From the NCBI RefSeq assembly GCF_000153345.1, contig NZ_CH724126.1, positions 17,854-81,853 of the forward strand: 64,000 nucleotides of DNA. The letters are read 5' to 3'. Positions within the stretch are counted from its first letter, which is position 1, and the number at the start of each line of letters is the position of its first letter. The notes under the pieces are model-generated. The model made no database searches. It saw only the letters and a list, made by a program, of their open reading frames with translations, and was not told the DNA's origin. Position numbers and translations under genes: made by a program. Positions 55,071-63,877 of the stretch are shown here, in pieces. This stretch comes from Neptuniibacter caesariensis (GTDB lineage Bacteria; Pseudomonadota; Gammaproteobacteria; Pseudomonadales; Balneatricaceae).

Positions 55071-58000
55071 TCAATTCAGCAAGCCTCTTAACCGCTTGAG
55101 TAAGTCACTACCTCTCTTTTCAAAATGGCTAAGTTTTTGCGAATCGACCTGCTCACCTGCTAAACATTCAGCTATAAATTGGTCAGCCTGCTGGTGAATC
55201 TCCTCATGCATACTTCGGATCTGCTGGAGCTCCGAGCAAGCTTCAAAACGAGTTTCGTCCGCCGTTTTTAACCACTCTTCAAATTGGCAACGTTGTTTGA
55301 TTACCTCGGGCAACTCCGTTCCACCCGCTTTCAGAAAGTTATGCAACTCTCTAGACCAGGTTCGTTGCTCTACAATCGCAAACAGAAATGGCAAGTTATC
55401 CCGACCAATGACATCCCGATTTACCCATGAAGGATCCGGCCTCCAGGACGCAATAAAATCAGCGATACAATGTGCTTGCATCGGCTTCGCAATCACATAA
55501 CCCTGGGCCAGTTCACAGCCCATCATGAGAAGCATTTCACCTTGCGCTACCGATTCCACACCCTCGGCAATCGTTTGGCAACGGAACGCATTCGCTAAAC
55601 CTAAAACTCCCTCCAGAATAGATAGGTCTTCTAAATCATCGAGCATATCGCAGACAAAGCTACGGTCGATCTTCAATAGATGTGCGGGCAGTTGTTTCAG
55701 ATAGGTCAACGAAGAGTAACCGGTACCAAAATCATCCAGGGCGAAGCTGATCCCGATATCTCTACACTCGTTAATAATGGTTGATACTCGATTAATGTCG
55801 TTTAGTGCGCTGGTTTCAAGCACTTCAAGTTCAAGATCCCCTGGTAAAACCCCTGGGTGAGCAGCCAGCATTTGTTGCAGACGATCGACAAAATCAGGCA
55901 GCTGTAGATGTAAGGCATCAACATTGACACTGACCGGGACATCTAATCCTTGCTGATGCCATTGATCAATCTGTGTCATCGCCTGTTCAAGCACCCAATC
56001 ACCCACCTCAACGACCAACCCGGCATCGCCGGCAATCACCGGTAAGAAATCCCCAGGCATAACCAAACCATTCTCAGGATGATTCCACCGTATCAGCGCC
56101 TCGGCTCCCACTACCTGCCCGGTACGCATATTTACTTTTGGCTGATAATAAAGTTCGAATTCCCGGTTATTGAGCGCCGAATGAATACGTAGAACCTGAT
56201 CGTGATGGCCCCGCACACTTCGGTCATGCTCTGTATCAAATATATGATAACGATTTTTGCCACTTTGCTTGGCAACATACATGGCCTGATCTGCCTGACG
56301 AATCAGTTGGTCGGCATCAATTTCATCCGCTTGCGGGTAGAACGTAATCCCTATACTTGCAGAAACACAGATTTCAGTATGGTTCATGAATATAGGCTTA
56401 GAGATCGCCTTTAGAAGTCTCTCAAGTACTGGCAAGCTCTCTTCAGAGCTGTGTAAATCCTGCAGCACAACGACGAATTCATCCCCACCTAAACGCGCCA
56501 GGCTATCACCTTCACGAAGGGCTTGCTTACTGCGCTCAGCCAGTTCGATCAAGAGCTTATCCCCGATACTATGACCGTGGGTATCATTGACCTCTTTAAA
56601 CCCATCAAGATCGAAAAAAGCAACGGCGAGCAAACGTTTATGTCGCTTAGCTTGTAAAATAGCCTGCTGTAATCGGTCGGAGAGTAGCACCCTGTTTGGC
56701 AGCCCGGTAAGCGCATCGTAATGGGCTATCTTTTCCAGCTGTTGCTGCTGCTTTTTCAGCGCCGTTATATCTGAAAACAGAGAGACATAGCGTAGCAGTT
56801 CGCCATTCTCGTCTTTGATCGCACTAACCGTCTGGATAGCTGCAAAAATCTCACCATCTTTACGACGATTCCAGATCTCGTTGGTCCAGTTTCCCTTTTC
56901 GCTTAGGCTTTTCCACATCTCCGCAAAATATTGATCATCATGGTGACCCGAACTAAATATTCTCGGGTTTTGGCCAATCACTTCGTTTCTGCTATACCCG
57001 GTGATGCGGCTAAACGCCAAATTAGCATTCTGTATGGTGCCCTCAGGGTCCGTGATCATAATCCCTTCATTGGCATGTTCAAAAACACTGGCAGCCTGTA
57101 ACAGAGAGCCTTCTGCTGCTTTTTTCTCAGTAATCTCTGTATGGGTTCCGGAAACCCATTCAGGCTTTCCAGACTCACTCCATGCAACCACTTTCCCGCG
57201 GTCTAACACCCAAACCCAGTGCCCCTCTTTATGCCGCATGCGCACTTCACACTGATAGGCGTCAGACTCTCCAGAGAAATGTTTATGGAGAGCCTCTCGA
57301 GAACGCTCCACATCATCTGGATGTACGTACATCCACCAGGTTTCAATGCTAATAGGTTGCAACTCATCCAGTGTATAACCCAGGGTCGCGGCCCAACGGG
57401 TGTTCAGATGGGCTTCCCCCGTACGGACATTCCATTCCCAAGTTCCGACATCCGTGCCCCAAATGATATTGCGAAGGCTCTGGCGCTGGCTGGATAGCTC
57501 ATCGCGCAACTTCAATCCACGATGAATACTAAACACTAATCCCAGGATGATGATCGCCTGAAGCGTTATGCCCCCCCAAAGGATCCACTCTTTCTGCTGG
57601 CGAACCTCTTCTATCTCGCGAACTTGTTGATCAACCATCTCTTCTAGCCGGCTTTGATAATGCCAAAGCGCCTGATCATCATGCCTTCCAGGGGTTATAT
57701 CGTTGATCACCGATAACAGCAGGGTTTTACCCGAAAAAGAGAAAGGGTTGGACTGAACCGCCACTGTGCGGATATCCCCAGAAGCCAGTTCATGACGGAA
57801 AATAAAGTAATTTCGCCCCTGAGATTTAGCGAGTTTACGCTCCTCTTTTACCTGTTCAGGGGTGAGAGTATTAATTTGCTGGATACTCATCGCTCGAAGC
57901 GTTGAACGACCATATCCATAAAAAGTTGCTGCCGCAGGGTTGGCATCGATAATTTTCCCTGAAGAGGGATCGATTAACAGCATCACCGAACCATGCTTGG

Positions 58001-58190
58001 CAAAGATATCTTTAAAGTCAGGAGCGCTGGAAATAGGGCTGTTTGCCGTAACGGATAAGCTGGCAAATAAGCAGAATAAAATAGCCGATGGCCTAAACCA
58101 ACGGCTAATGAGACTACCCTGTCCAGAATTGAGTCCAACTTGTCTAGAGAAGCGTTTTAATAGCTCCCTGGCACGTACTACAGGATTCAT
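55071..58190 (-). CDS. PAS-GGDEF-EAL-CZB c-di-GMP enzyme
   Basis: A 1039-residue membrane-associated protein. A first hydrophobic region (32-50) is followed by a PAS domain (about 60-165), a coiled coil and a second helix (203-223). Two more PAS domains follow (about 236-355 and 365-475). GGDEF is at 568-572 with the inhibitory REGD before it; EAL is at 697-699 with N756, DD at 819-820, K840 and EGVE at 876-879. The C-terminal domain (about 935-1035) has the pattern of a CZB zinc-binding domain: H950, C968 in RCQFEEWL, H995 and H999. Both c-di-GMP sites look intact. It sits upstream of a c-di-GMP riboswitch. Confidence 0.93.
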   Translation of the reverse strand: MNPVVRARELLKRFSRQVGLNSGQGSLISRWFRPSAILFCLFASLSVTANSPISSAPDFKDIFAKHGSVMLLIDPSSGKIIDANPAAATFYGYGRSTLRAMSIQQINTLTPEQVKEERKLAKSQGRNYFIFRHELASGDIRTVAVQSNPFSFSGKTLLLSVINDITPGRHDDQALWHYQSRLEEMVDQQVREIEEVRQQKEWILWGGITLQAIIILGLVFSIHRGLKLRDELSSQRQSLRNIIWGTDVGTWEWNVRTGEAHLNTRWAATLGYTLDELQPISIETWWMYVHPDDVERSREALHKHFSGESDAYQCEVRMRHKEGHWVWVLDRGKVVAWSESGKPEWVSGTHTEITEKKAAEGSLLQAASVFEHANEGIMITDPEGTIQNANLAFSRITGYSRNEVIGQNPRIFSSGHHDDQYFAEMWKSLSEKGNWTNEIWNRRKDGEIFAAIQTVSAIKDENGELLRYVSLFSDITALKKQQQQLEKIAHYDALTGLPNRVLLSDRLQQAILQAKRHKRLLAVAFFDLDGFKEVNDTHGHSIGDKLLIELAERSKQALREGDSLARLGGDEFVVVLQDLHSSEESLPVLERLLKAISKPIFMNHTEICVSASIGITFYPQADEIDADQLIRQADQAMYVAKQSGKNRYHIFDTEHDRSVRGHHDQVLRIHSALNNREFELYYQPKVNMRTGQVVGAEALIRWNHPENGLVMPGDFLPVIAGDAGLVVEVGDWVLEQAMTQIDQWHQQGLDVPVSVNVDALHLQLPDFVDRLQQMLAAHPGVLPGDLELEVLETSALNDINRVSTIINECRDIGISFALDDFGTGYSSLTYLKQLPAHLLKIDRSFVCDMLDDLEDLSILEGVLGLANAFRCQTIAEGVESVAQGEMLLMMGCELAQGYVIAKPMQAHCIADFIASWRPDPSWVNRDVIGRDNLPFLFAIVEQRTWSRELHNFLKAGGTELPEVIKQRCQFEEWLKTADETRFEACSELQQIRSMHEEIHQQADQFIAECLAGEQVDSQKLSHFEKRGSDLLKRLRGLLN

Positions 58191-58309
58191 AATATAAAGA
58201 CAAAAAAGTGTAATACTTTACATACTACAGCTTATTGTGGATTTCGCATACTTCACCTTAAAAGGAAGCAACCAAAACGAGTTGATACTGATTCAGGTCA
58301 ATGGGGTTT

Positions 58310-60892
58310 TTATAAACCTAAAGTTACCTGAGGCTTCTCATCTGATTTCAGATCTACTTTAGGGTAACAGCTAAACAACCGCTCAATATCGATACCCTGC
58401 TTAACTAATGCGCCTTTAATCTGGTTACTCCGCTGTTCAGCAAGCTGTTGCAACATTGGGCTCAGCTCTAATTTTAAAGCCTCTTCTGCCAAAGGCTTCT
58501 TGCGCTTTTTGTTTTCTGCCATCAGCTCCGCCCAAACAACCGGCTCATCGGCAGCAACAGCAAGCCCACAAATATTCATTCGCATCCCCTTGCGCTCTTT
58601 CATCATTCCAGAAAGTTTCGCGAGGTACTGCTTATCTTCTGCATCCAGCGCGCTGCTAGCAGGCCCAAAGAAGACTGGCTGGAGATTAATGAAGCTCCCC
58701 TTATCGCTAGCATCCATAACCATCTGGCCAATAGAGATCAACGCACCAAACGGTTGTAGCGCCTGGCTCAGGTAACCCATTGCGGCACTTTTTAAGCCTT
58801 TTCCGGCCAGTTTATTAATCACAGTCTGGTAACCAAACTGCGGATCATCTAAGGAACCATCGACGGGAATCTGTAAGTCGATATTGTCATCGTTATCCTG
58901 CAGGACCGCTATCGCCGTGCCCAAAGGCATAGAAACCTTCTGATCAAATTCTCCGCTTCGATCGCTATTTCGGGCTTCAACTTCTAACTTATTGAGGCGT
59001 ATATCCATATCCCCCTTAAGCTTACGGCTCTTAATCGTGCCCTTTGTATCCAGGCTTAACTGACCGCTATGCATGTAGTAACCAGTATATTCAAGTGAGT
59101 AAGGGCTCACTTGAGGCAAACCCAAGCCTTTAACCGATGCATCCCAGTTACCACCAAAGTTACCACTGAACAGCTCAATCGCCCCCTTAGCACTGATGGT
59201 AGAGAATCCGTTTTTAGCATTTAGGGAAAAGCTAGTTTTACCTTTAGAAGCCGTATCTAAATCCTTAAGCACTAACTTCGAAAGATTTAGGTCTGTTTTA
59301 AAACTAGGTTTGACCCCTTTATCCACCACCGAAACCGGGTTATTGCCACTTAAATTGATCGAGCCAATACTGACTCTGAAAGGAGCAGTCGGCTCACTTG
59401 CCGTAGGCTTAGTTTCTGCTTCCTTCTTTTCAGGAGAAGCCAAATTAGCTAATAACCAATCCAGATCGGGAAGCGTCCGCTGCTGCGAAAGGTGCAATCT
59501 TGTCTTGCTGCCGGAAAGAGCCAGATTTGCAATATTCAGATGATTCATCTGATTGAATTGGATTCCATCACTTTGAATCCTGTTCCAGCGGGTGAAGACA
59601 CCGCCATCGCCCATCACCTTCAGGTTATCCACACCCATCGTCGCTAGTTCAATACGATTCAGCTCGTAAAACTTAAAACGATCCAGTTGTAGTTTCTCCA
59701 CTGTAACAAGCTGCTGATTATTCGCTGATAGCTCCACTAAACCTAAAATTAATGATGGAATATTGGCCTGCCAGTTTTTCAGGTCTTCGCTCTTTGCATC
59801 GCCACGAAAATGGGCATTTTCAAGGGAAAGCTGCTGTGTACCGGTATCCACCAAAATACCTTTAGCAGACATCGCTAGGTCCTTGGCTAAAATGGACTGC
59901 ATCCCTTCCATCTCCAGAGCTGATACCAACTTCAGATCAGATAGATTCAGGCTGTTTCCTGGCGCCTTTAATTGCAAACCTCCGAGCTCTAACTTGCTGG
60001 TCATCTGCATGTTTTGCAACGTGCTTCTCAACAGGGACAATTGCAGATCACCCTGCCAATTCAGTTTTTTATGCTTAACATTCAGATCATTCTGAGCAAT
60101 TGAGAAATCTCTGATCTTAATGTTGCCCGACTGTTTAAGCGCCATTAGCTGGCTGTTGAGGTTTGTGGTCGCAGAAAGGTTAAGATCGAGATCCACATGA
60201 GCCCGTAGTGAAGGGATAAAAGCAGCAGTTACACTGTGAACCGGGAACTGATTCAGTTTGATATGTAGTTCGGAGCTCTTCTCTTCCGGTAAAGGCTTTG
60301 ATGATGACTCAATTGCAATGGGTGCTCCATTTAAGGAGCCCTCAAGATCAACACGTACCGGCTGCTGCTGATCCCATAGATAAAAGTCTGCAACGGTAGC
60401 GTTTAGCAAAGCTAGATGGTGTTTTTGCCCAGGAAGGTCTGTACGCCAATGAACATTATTCAGCCTCATATTCGCAAGGCCAAAACTCCATTCACTACTC
60501 TCACTCGGAGAGGGCTCCTGCTTCTCTTTTTCACCTGAGAACTGGTTAAGATCGATGGTTCCTAACCAAAGGTTTTTCTCTCTTTGCTTAACCCCTAGAT
60601 CAACCCCTTCTAGGCGTAGCTCAGAAATCAGAATCCGCTTTTCAGATAACAATTCATAATCCAGGTCCACTTCCAGCTGATCAACCTGTAGTTTAGGTTT
60701 CCCCTCAGCTTGGGCATACAGTCCTTTGATATGCACTTTGCCCTTCAACCAATCCACGTCCAAAGCAGTTAAACCTGCCTTTTCAGCGCCATTATCTAAT
60801 AGCCAGATAACTGCCTGATCTCGTATCAGCAGTGGCAAGTTATGCAGAGTTAAAGCAATAAAGACAATAAAAAAAACTAGAAAGCGCACCAT
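58310..60892 (-). CDS. DUF748 protein (AsmA-like, outer-membrane biogenesis)
   Basis: An 860-residue protein anchored by an N-terminal membrane helix (FLVFFIVFIALTLHNLPLL, about residues 4-22) with a large periplasmic part. The N-terminal AsmA-like beta-rich section (LDVDWLKGKVHIKGLYAQAEG, LEVDLDYELL) is typical of DUF748, as is the segment with LEGVDLGVKQREK. The last 150 residues contain an OmpA-like region (CGLAVAADEP and QRSNQIKGALVKQGI). Members are related to TamB/YhdP-type lipid transfer proteins between membranes, but a specific substrate is unknown. It is divergent from the 195-residue protein gene. Confidence 0.85.
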   Translation of the reverse strand: MVRFLVFFIVFIALTLHNLPLLIRDQAVIWLLDNGAEKAGLTALDVDWLKGKVHIKGLYAQAEGKPKLQVDQLEVDLDYELLSEKRILISELRLEGVDLGVKQREKNLWLGTIDLNQFSGEKEKQEPSPSESSEWSFGLANMRLNNVHWRTDLPGQKHHLALLNATVADFYLWDQQQPVRVDLEGSLNGAPIAIESSSKPLPEEKSSELHIKLNQFPVHSVTAAFIPSLRAHVDLDLNLSATTNLNSQLMALKQSGNIKIRDFSIAQNDLNVKHKKLNWQGDLQLSLLRSTLQNMQMTSKLELGGLQLKAPGNSLNLSDLKLVSALEMEGMQSILAKDLAMSAKGILVDTGTQQLSLENAHFRGDAKSEDLKNWQANIPSLILGLVELSANNQQLVTVEKLQLDRFKFYELNRIELATMGVDNLKVMGDGGVFTRWNRIQSDGIQFNQMNHLNIANLALSGSKTRLHLSQQRTLPDLDWLLANLASPEKKEAETKPTASEPTAPFRVSIGSINLSGNNPVSVVDKGVKPSFKTDLNLSKLVLKDLDTASKGKTSFSLNAKNGFSTISAKGAIELFSGNFGGNWDASVKGLGLPQVSPYSLEYTGYYMHSGQLSLDTKGTIKSRKLKGDMDIRLNKLEVEARNSDRSGEFDQKVSMPLGTAIAVLQDNDDNIDLQIPVDGSLDDPQFGYQTVINKLAGKGLKSAAMGYLSQALQPFGALISIGQMVMDASDKGSFINLQPVFFGPASSALDAEDKQYLAKLSGMMKERKGMRMNICGLAVAADEPVVWAELMAENKKRKKPLAEEALKLELSPMLQQLAEQRSNQIKGALVKQGIDIERLFSCYPKVDLKSDEKPQVTLGL

Positions 60893-60969
60893 GATCCTTT
60901 TCGCTCATTTATCCGATCGCAATTTATCTATCATAATCCAGAATGATGAGCAGAAAGTGAATTTGTGCA

Positions 60970-61557
60970 ATGAAAAATAAGATTTGTCTGTTTTTTGGCT
61001 TATTAATTAGCCTTACTACTTACGCACAGGATATTAATTACAACCAGCTTAAAGAGGTCTTCGGCCAAGAGCAGCTGGCTTTTCTCCCTATGTCAGAACA
61101 GGTGAATCTGTTCATTGACAAAGATGAGGCGAACCTTCTGCGTCGTAATCACAACCAATACCTGCGAGAGCCTCTCTATGACGATTACCTACATGCCAAT
61201 TTAATCGCTATGCAAGGTTTATCGGGCTTTCAACACCTCTTCAGGAATCTTGGCGGCGGTTTTGTGCCCATCAGGGTTGAAGAAAACCTGCTCATCATTA
61301 AAGGTACACGAGATCACTGCGGTGGTATGGAGGAAGCCATGGTGCTTGTTGATCTTACATCCGGCGATATAACCAGCCTTCTCTATTCAGAAGATAACGT
61401 TATCATACATTCCAGTTACAACACGGCAGAGCAACTGCCCCTGCAGGCATTATTGTGGATTAAACGTTTATTGGACGCTTACGGAACAAGACAAAAGCCA
61501 ACCCGCAATAAAATATTACTGCGAAAAATGGCAGGCGACTGGTGTCGACCTGATTAG
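60970..61557 (+). CDS. Unrecognised periplasmic protein
   Basis: A 195-residue protein with a clean signal peptide (KNKICLFFGLLISLTTYA, about residues 2-19). I do not recognise a family. The mature part has a conserved-looking centre LGGGFVPIRVEENLLIIKGTRDHCGGMEE with two cysteines in total (C near 117 and C near 192), and an even mix of helix and strand. It is divergent from the DUF748 gene with 77 bp between starts. Nothing else nearby suggests a role. Confidence 0.6.
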   Translation: MKNKICLFFGLLISLTTYAQDINYNQLKEVFGQEQLAFLPMSEQVNLFIDKDEANLLRRNHNQYLREPLYDDYLHANLIAMQGLSGFQHLFRNLGGGFVPIRVEENLLIIKGTRDHCGGMEEAMVLVDLTSGDITSLLYSEDNVIIHSSYNTAEQLPLQALLWIKRLLDAYGTRQKPTRNKILLRKMAGDWCRPD

Positions 61558-61679
61558 CCTGATTGCTAAATCATTTCAAAAACCACACCTTTTGTAGTGA
61601 TACCTATTAACTATCACATGGCTTAGGGATAATTTATTTTGCCTATCAAAATTTGAACAACCCTGATAGAATCCCGCGC

Positions 61680-61836
61680 CAGAAACTAGACAGTTCTATG
61701 CAAATTAAACCTAAGCATGGTTCCAAGCCACCCAGACTAGAAACACTCAAGTGTTCACCATTGGCGAAGTAAATTGCTGTTTTACTTCAACGGCTCAACG
61801 GTACCCGCTGCTTGCCTGAAAACGAGGGTGACTTTC
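61680..61836 (+). promoter_or_regulatory. Structured mRNA leader of the 39-residue membrane peptide
   Basis: A -10-like TAGAAT lies at about 61668-61673. The leader can form AACAC-UCAA-GUGUU (61742-61755) and a longer hairpin with GAAGUAAA/UUUACUUC (61766-61788) flanked by CCAUUG/CAACGG. CACCC at 61729-61733 can pair with GGGTG at 61826-61830, which is part of the ribosome site GAGGGTG. I do not recognise a known riboswitch class. The rest of 61558-61679 shows nothing notable. Confidence 0.4.
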
Positions 61837-61956
61837 ATGGCCGATAACGAAAATTTCCGCGACTCTTCCGGTTTTTCCTGGATCATCATTAACCTAGTTG
61901 CGTTGGCGTGGATCACCATGCCTGCAAGCATCGCCGTTAGCCGCGTAGCAATCTAA
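61837..61956 (+). CDS. 39-residue single-pass membrane peptide
   Basis: A small open frame with ribosome site GAGGG 8 bp before its ATG. The product is MADNENFRDSSGFSWIII followed by NLVALAWITMPASIAVSRVAI (quoted in two parts): a polar N-terminus and one hydrophobic helix (about residues 15-34). No family is recognised. The structured leader upstream and good ribosome site argue it is translated. A MerR-type regulator gene follows after 50 bp, so they may be co-transcribed. An in-frame upstream extension to 61774 has no ribosome site and runs through the leader hairpin. Confidence 0.5.
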   Translation: MADNENFRDSSGFSWIIINLVALAWITMPASIAVSRVAI

Positions 61957-61980
61957 TACGCTTTACGGATGTTGAGTGCA

Positions 61981-62009
61981 CATACTGCCTGTGCTAAACA
62001 GGCAGTATG
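61981..62009. promoter_or_regulatory. 12-bp inverted repeat covering the MerR-type gene start
   Basis: CATACTGCCTGT and ACAGGCAGTATG are perfect inverse copies separated by GCTAA. The right arm ends in the ATG of the regulator gene and includes its AGG ribosome site. It could be an operator or, in RNA, a hairpin that hides the start site. No T-run follows, so it is not a terminator. Confidence 0.6.
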
Positions 62010-62405
62010 ACTCTATTAAAAATAGGCCAGGTGGCCAAACAATCCGACATCAGTGTCGAAACCGTTCGCTACTACGAAAAGCGTGGCCTCATTCCTGCAC
62101 CGCAACGATTAGACTCTGGATATAGGGTCTACCCCCAATCAATACTGCAACGCCTGCACTTCATTCAACGCTGCAAAGACCTGGGTTTCTCCCTACAGGA
62201 GATCGGTGAGCTATTGAATCTGCAAACAGATCCCGCAACAAGCTCCGCCCTTGTAAAAGAACAAGTAGAGAATAAAATTCAGTTGGTTAAACAGAAGATC
62301 GGGGAATTGCAGAAAATAGAACATTCCCTTGAGCAGCTGTCTGACCTCTGCTGTGGTGACGGACCTGTGTCAGATTGCCCAATTATCGACTTCTTAAAGC
62401 AGTAA
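62007..62405 (+). CDS. MerR-family regulator, CueR-like Cu(I)/Ag(I) sensor type
   Basis: A 132-residue MerR-family transcription factor with an N-terminal winged HTH (KIGQVAKQSDISVETVRYYEKRG, in part, about residues 5-27) and a dimerisation helix. The C-terminal metal loop has C116 and C124 with seven residues between (CGDGPVSDC) followed by PII, as in CueR. The position equivalent to the divalent-sensor cysteine is serine (S80), which in CueR marks sensing of monovalent copper, silver or gold. An extra C115 precedes the loop. No copA or other target is adjacent. A 12-bp inverted repeat covers its start codon. Confidence 0.85.
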   Translation: MTLLKIGQVAKQSDISVETVRYYEKRGLIPAPQRLDSGYRVYPQSILQRLHFIQRCKDLGFSLQEIGELLNLQTDPATSSALVKEQVENKIQLVKQKIGELQKIEHSLEQLSDLCCGDGPVSDCPIIDFLKQ

Positions 62406-62573
62406 GCGAAAGCACTGGACATACAAAAACCTGCATAACCAGATGGCGCCTGAAAACACTCAAAAACATATAACTGAGTATAAAATAGGGTAGCCTACGG
62501 GTGGGCATCGAGGTCAAACCCTGAACTTTTCAAACTGAGAAGCTTTATCGATGCTCGCAGAAACTAAAACTCA

Positions 62574-63104
62574 TTAAACTTGTTCATGACAGGGCTTCCG
62601 AAGCAACAACCATTCCCCTTCAACACTGACATCCTGACTAAGCCCCCTCTCTTCAAATCCCAAGACTTCACTCAGCTGTTTGCATCGCTGACGACGAGAT
62701 TCTATCCAAACCTCTTTAAGGTGAAACCGACAAGCGATGGCGATTCGTTGTCTGGTTAATTCAGTGCTATATCCCAATCCTTGTTTATCTTTTCGTACAA
62801 CCATCCGACTCAGAATAGCCAGGGGGAACGACATCGCTTCGAGCATGAATTGGTAACTTTCAGCATCAGGAATCTGAACTGTAGCTTCGCACACAGTAAG
62901 ACGGGCAGTAGCCAGCATCTCATCACCCTCAAGCAATGCTACATGATGGCTATGGTCATCAAAGCCATCATCATAAAAACGTTGCTGGGCTACTTGGTCG
63001 CCAACAATGGGTTTCCAGACATCAAATCGCAGCTGCCTGACCTGGGAGATCCTCTCAAAGAACACCTCGTCAGCCTTCGAAAAATGGATGAGCCGCACTT
63101 TCAT
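62574..63104 (-). CDS. GNAT-type acyltransferase-like protein
   Basis: A 176-residue protein with the outline of a GNAT N-acetyltransferase or N-acyl amino acid synthase. A mixed N-terminal region (QVRQLRFDVWKPIVGD, then HHVALLEGDEMLATARLTV) leads to AILSRMVVRKDKQGLGYSTELTRQRI, in part, near residues 96-121, which resembles the acyl-CoA pyrophosphate loop. Substrate unknown. Its start overlaps the stop of the oxygenase gene (4 bp), so the two form an operon and probably act on the same small molecule. Confidence 0.7.
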   Translation of the reverse strand: MKVRLIHFSKADEVFFERISQVRQLRFDVWKPIVGDQVAQQRFYDDGFDDHSHHVALLEGDEMLATARLTVCEATVQIPDAESYQFMLEAMSFPLAILSRMVVRKDKQGLGYSTELTRQRIAIACRFHLKEVWIESRRQRCKQLSEVLGFEERGLSQDVSVEGEWLLLRKPCHEQV

Positions 63105-63853
63105 GAGAATAATCTCATTCGACCATCTCCGAAGACGCTGATAAAAGAGCCGAAGGCCAGGCGGTTTTCTGCTTCATTCACGGCATGAAAGTTTCGGGAA
63201 TTAATCAGAAATACACTACCTACCTCAACCGGAACCATAAGAGGATCAATTCCAGCGACGACTTCGGCTTCGTAGTAATAGTTATCATCTACCTGATAAA
63301 TATCATCTTCGGGCGACCAGCACTTATCCCAGAGCATCAATTCACCAGCCTTCGATCCGGGATCAAGATAGAGATTCCAGGCCAGTTGAGCAGAAGCAGC
63401 GCCTATTTCCCAGCCATCCGAATCCTGAGGCGCGTAATCAACGTGAATAGGGCTAAATCCATTCCTTACTTTTCCGCATCCAGCAAAATATTGCTGGCCT
63501 TCTTCCGCCATAATATCCAGATCTACACCTTGCTCGTTAAAGAGCTGGATTAAGCGATTCAGCGGATCAAAACTGGCGGCAAAAATTACCTTCTGCACTT
63601 CTCGCGACTGGATAGCTAACTTCAGATAATCCTGCTTACTTTTTAAAACACCATGCTGGTACTGACTAATCCCGAGCCGCGTTACCTCAGGCACACTATT
63701 GCCGCGCACCGACTCAGTTAATAAAGCATTTTTTAAGTTACGCAGTTCTGCTTGGGAAGCGAACAGGGGAATTTTTATCGCGGGGATTAGGTTTTGAACA
63801 AGCAGTTCAAGGTGCCCATGGGAAAAATCTCTTATCTCTCGATCAATCCACAT
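63101..63853 (-). CDS. 2-oxoglutarate/Fe(II)-dependent oxygenase-like protein
   Basis: A 250-residue soluble protein with the double-stranded beta-helix oxygenase pattern. The iron-binding facial triad is H137 and D139 in SPIHVDYAPQDSD and H223 in INSRNFHAVNE, with R231 in ENRLAFGSF as the likely 2-oxoglutarate arginine eight residues later. The substrate is not known. It is followed directly by the GNAT-type gene, suggesting a small modification pathway. It begins 24 bp downstream of the rpiA stop on the same strand. Confidence 0.78.
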   Translation of the reverse strand: MWIDREIRDFSHGHLELLVQNLIPAIKIPLFASQAELRNLKNALLTESVRGNSVPEVTRLGISQYQHGVLKSKQDYLKLAIQSREVQKVIFAASFDPLNRLIQLFNEQGVDLDIMAEEGQQYFAGCGKVRNGFSPIHVDYAPQDSDGWEIGAASAQLAWNLYLDPGSKAGELMLWDKCWSPEDDIYQVDDNYYYEAEVVAGIDPLMVPVEVGSVFLINSRNFHAVNEAENRLAFGSFISVFGDGRMRLFS

Positions 63854-63877
63854 AGGGCACCCCTCAATGATACGGCC

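Noticed and set aside
62503-62556. Hairpin between the MerR gene and the GNAT-like gene as an RNA element
   Set aside because: GGGCATCGA and TCGATGCTC can pair but are separated by 36 nt with only a weak inner stem and no T-run.
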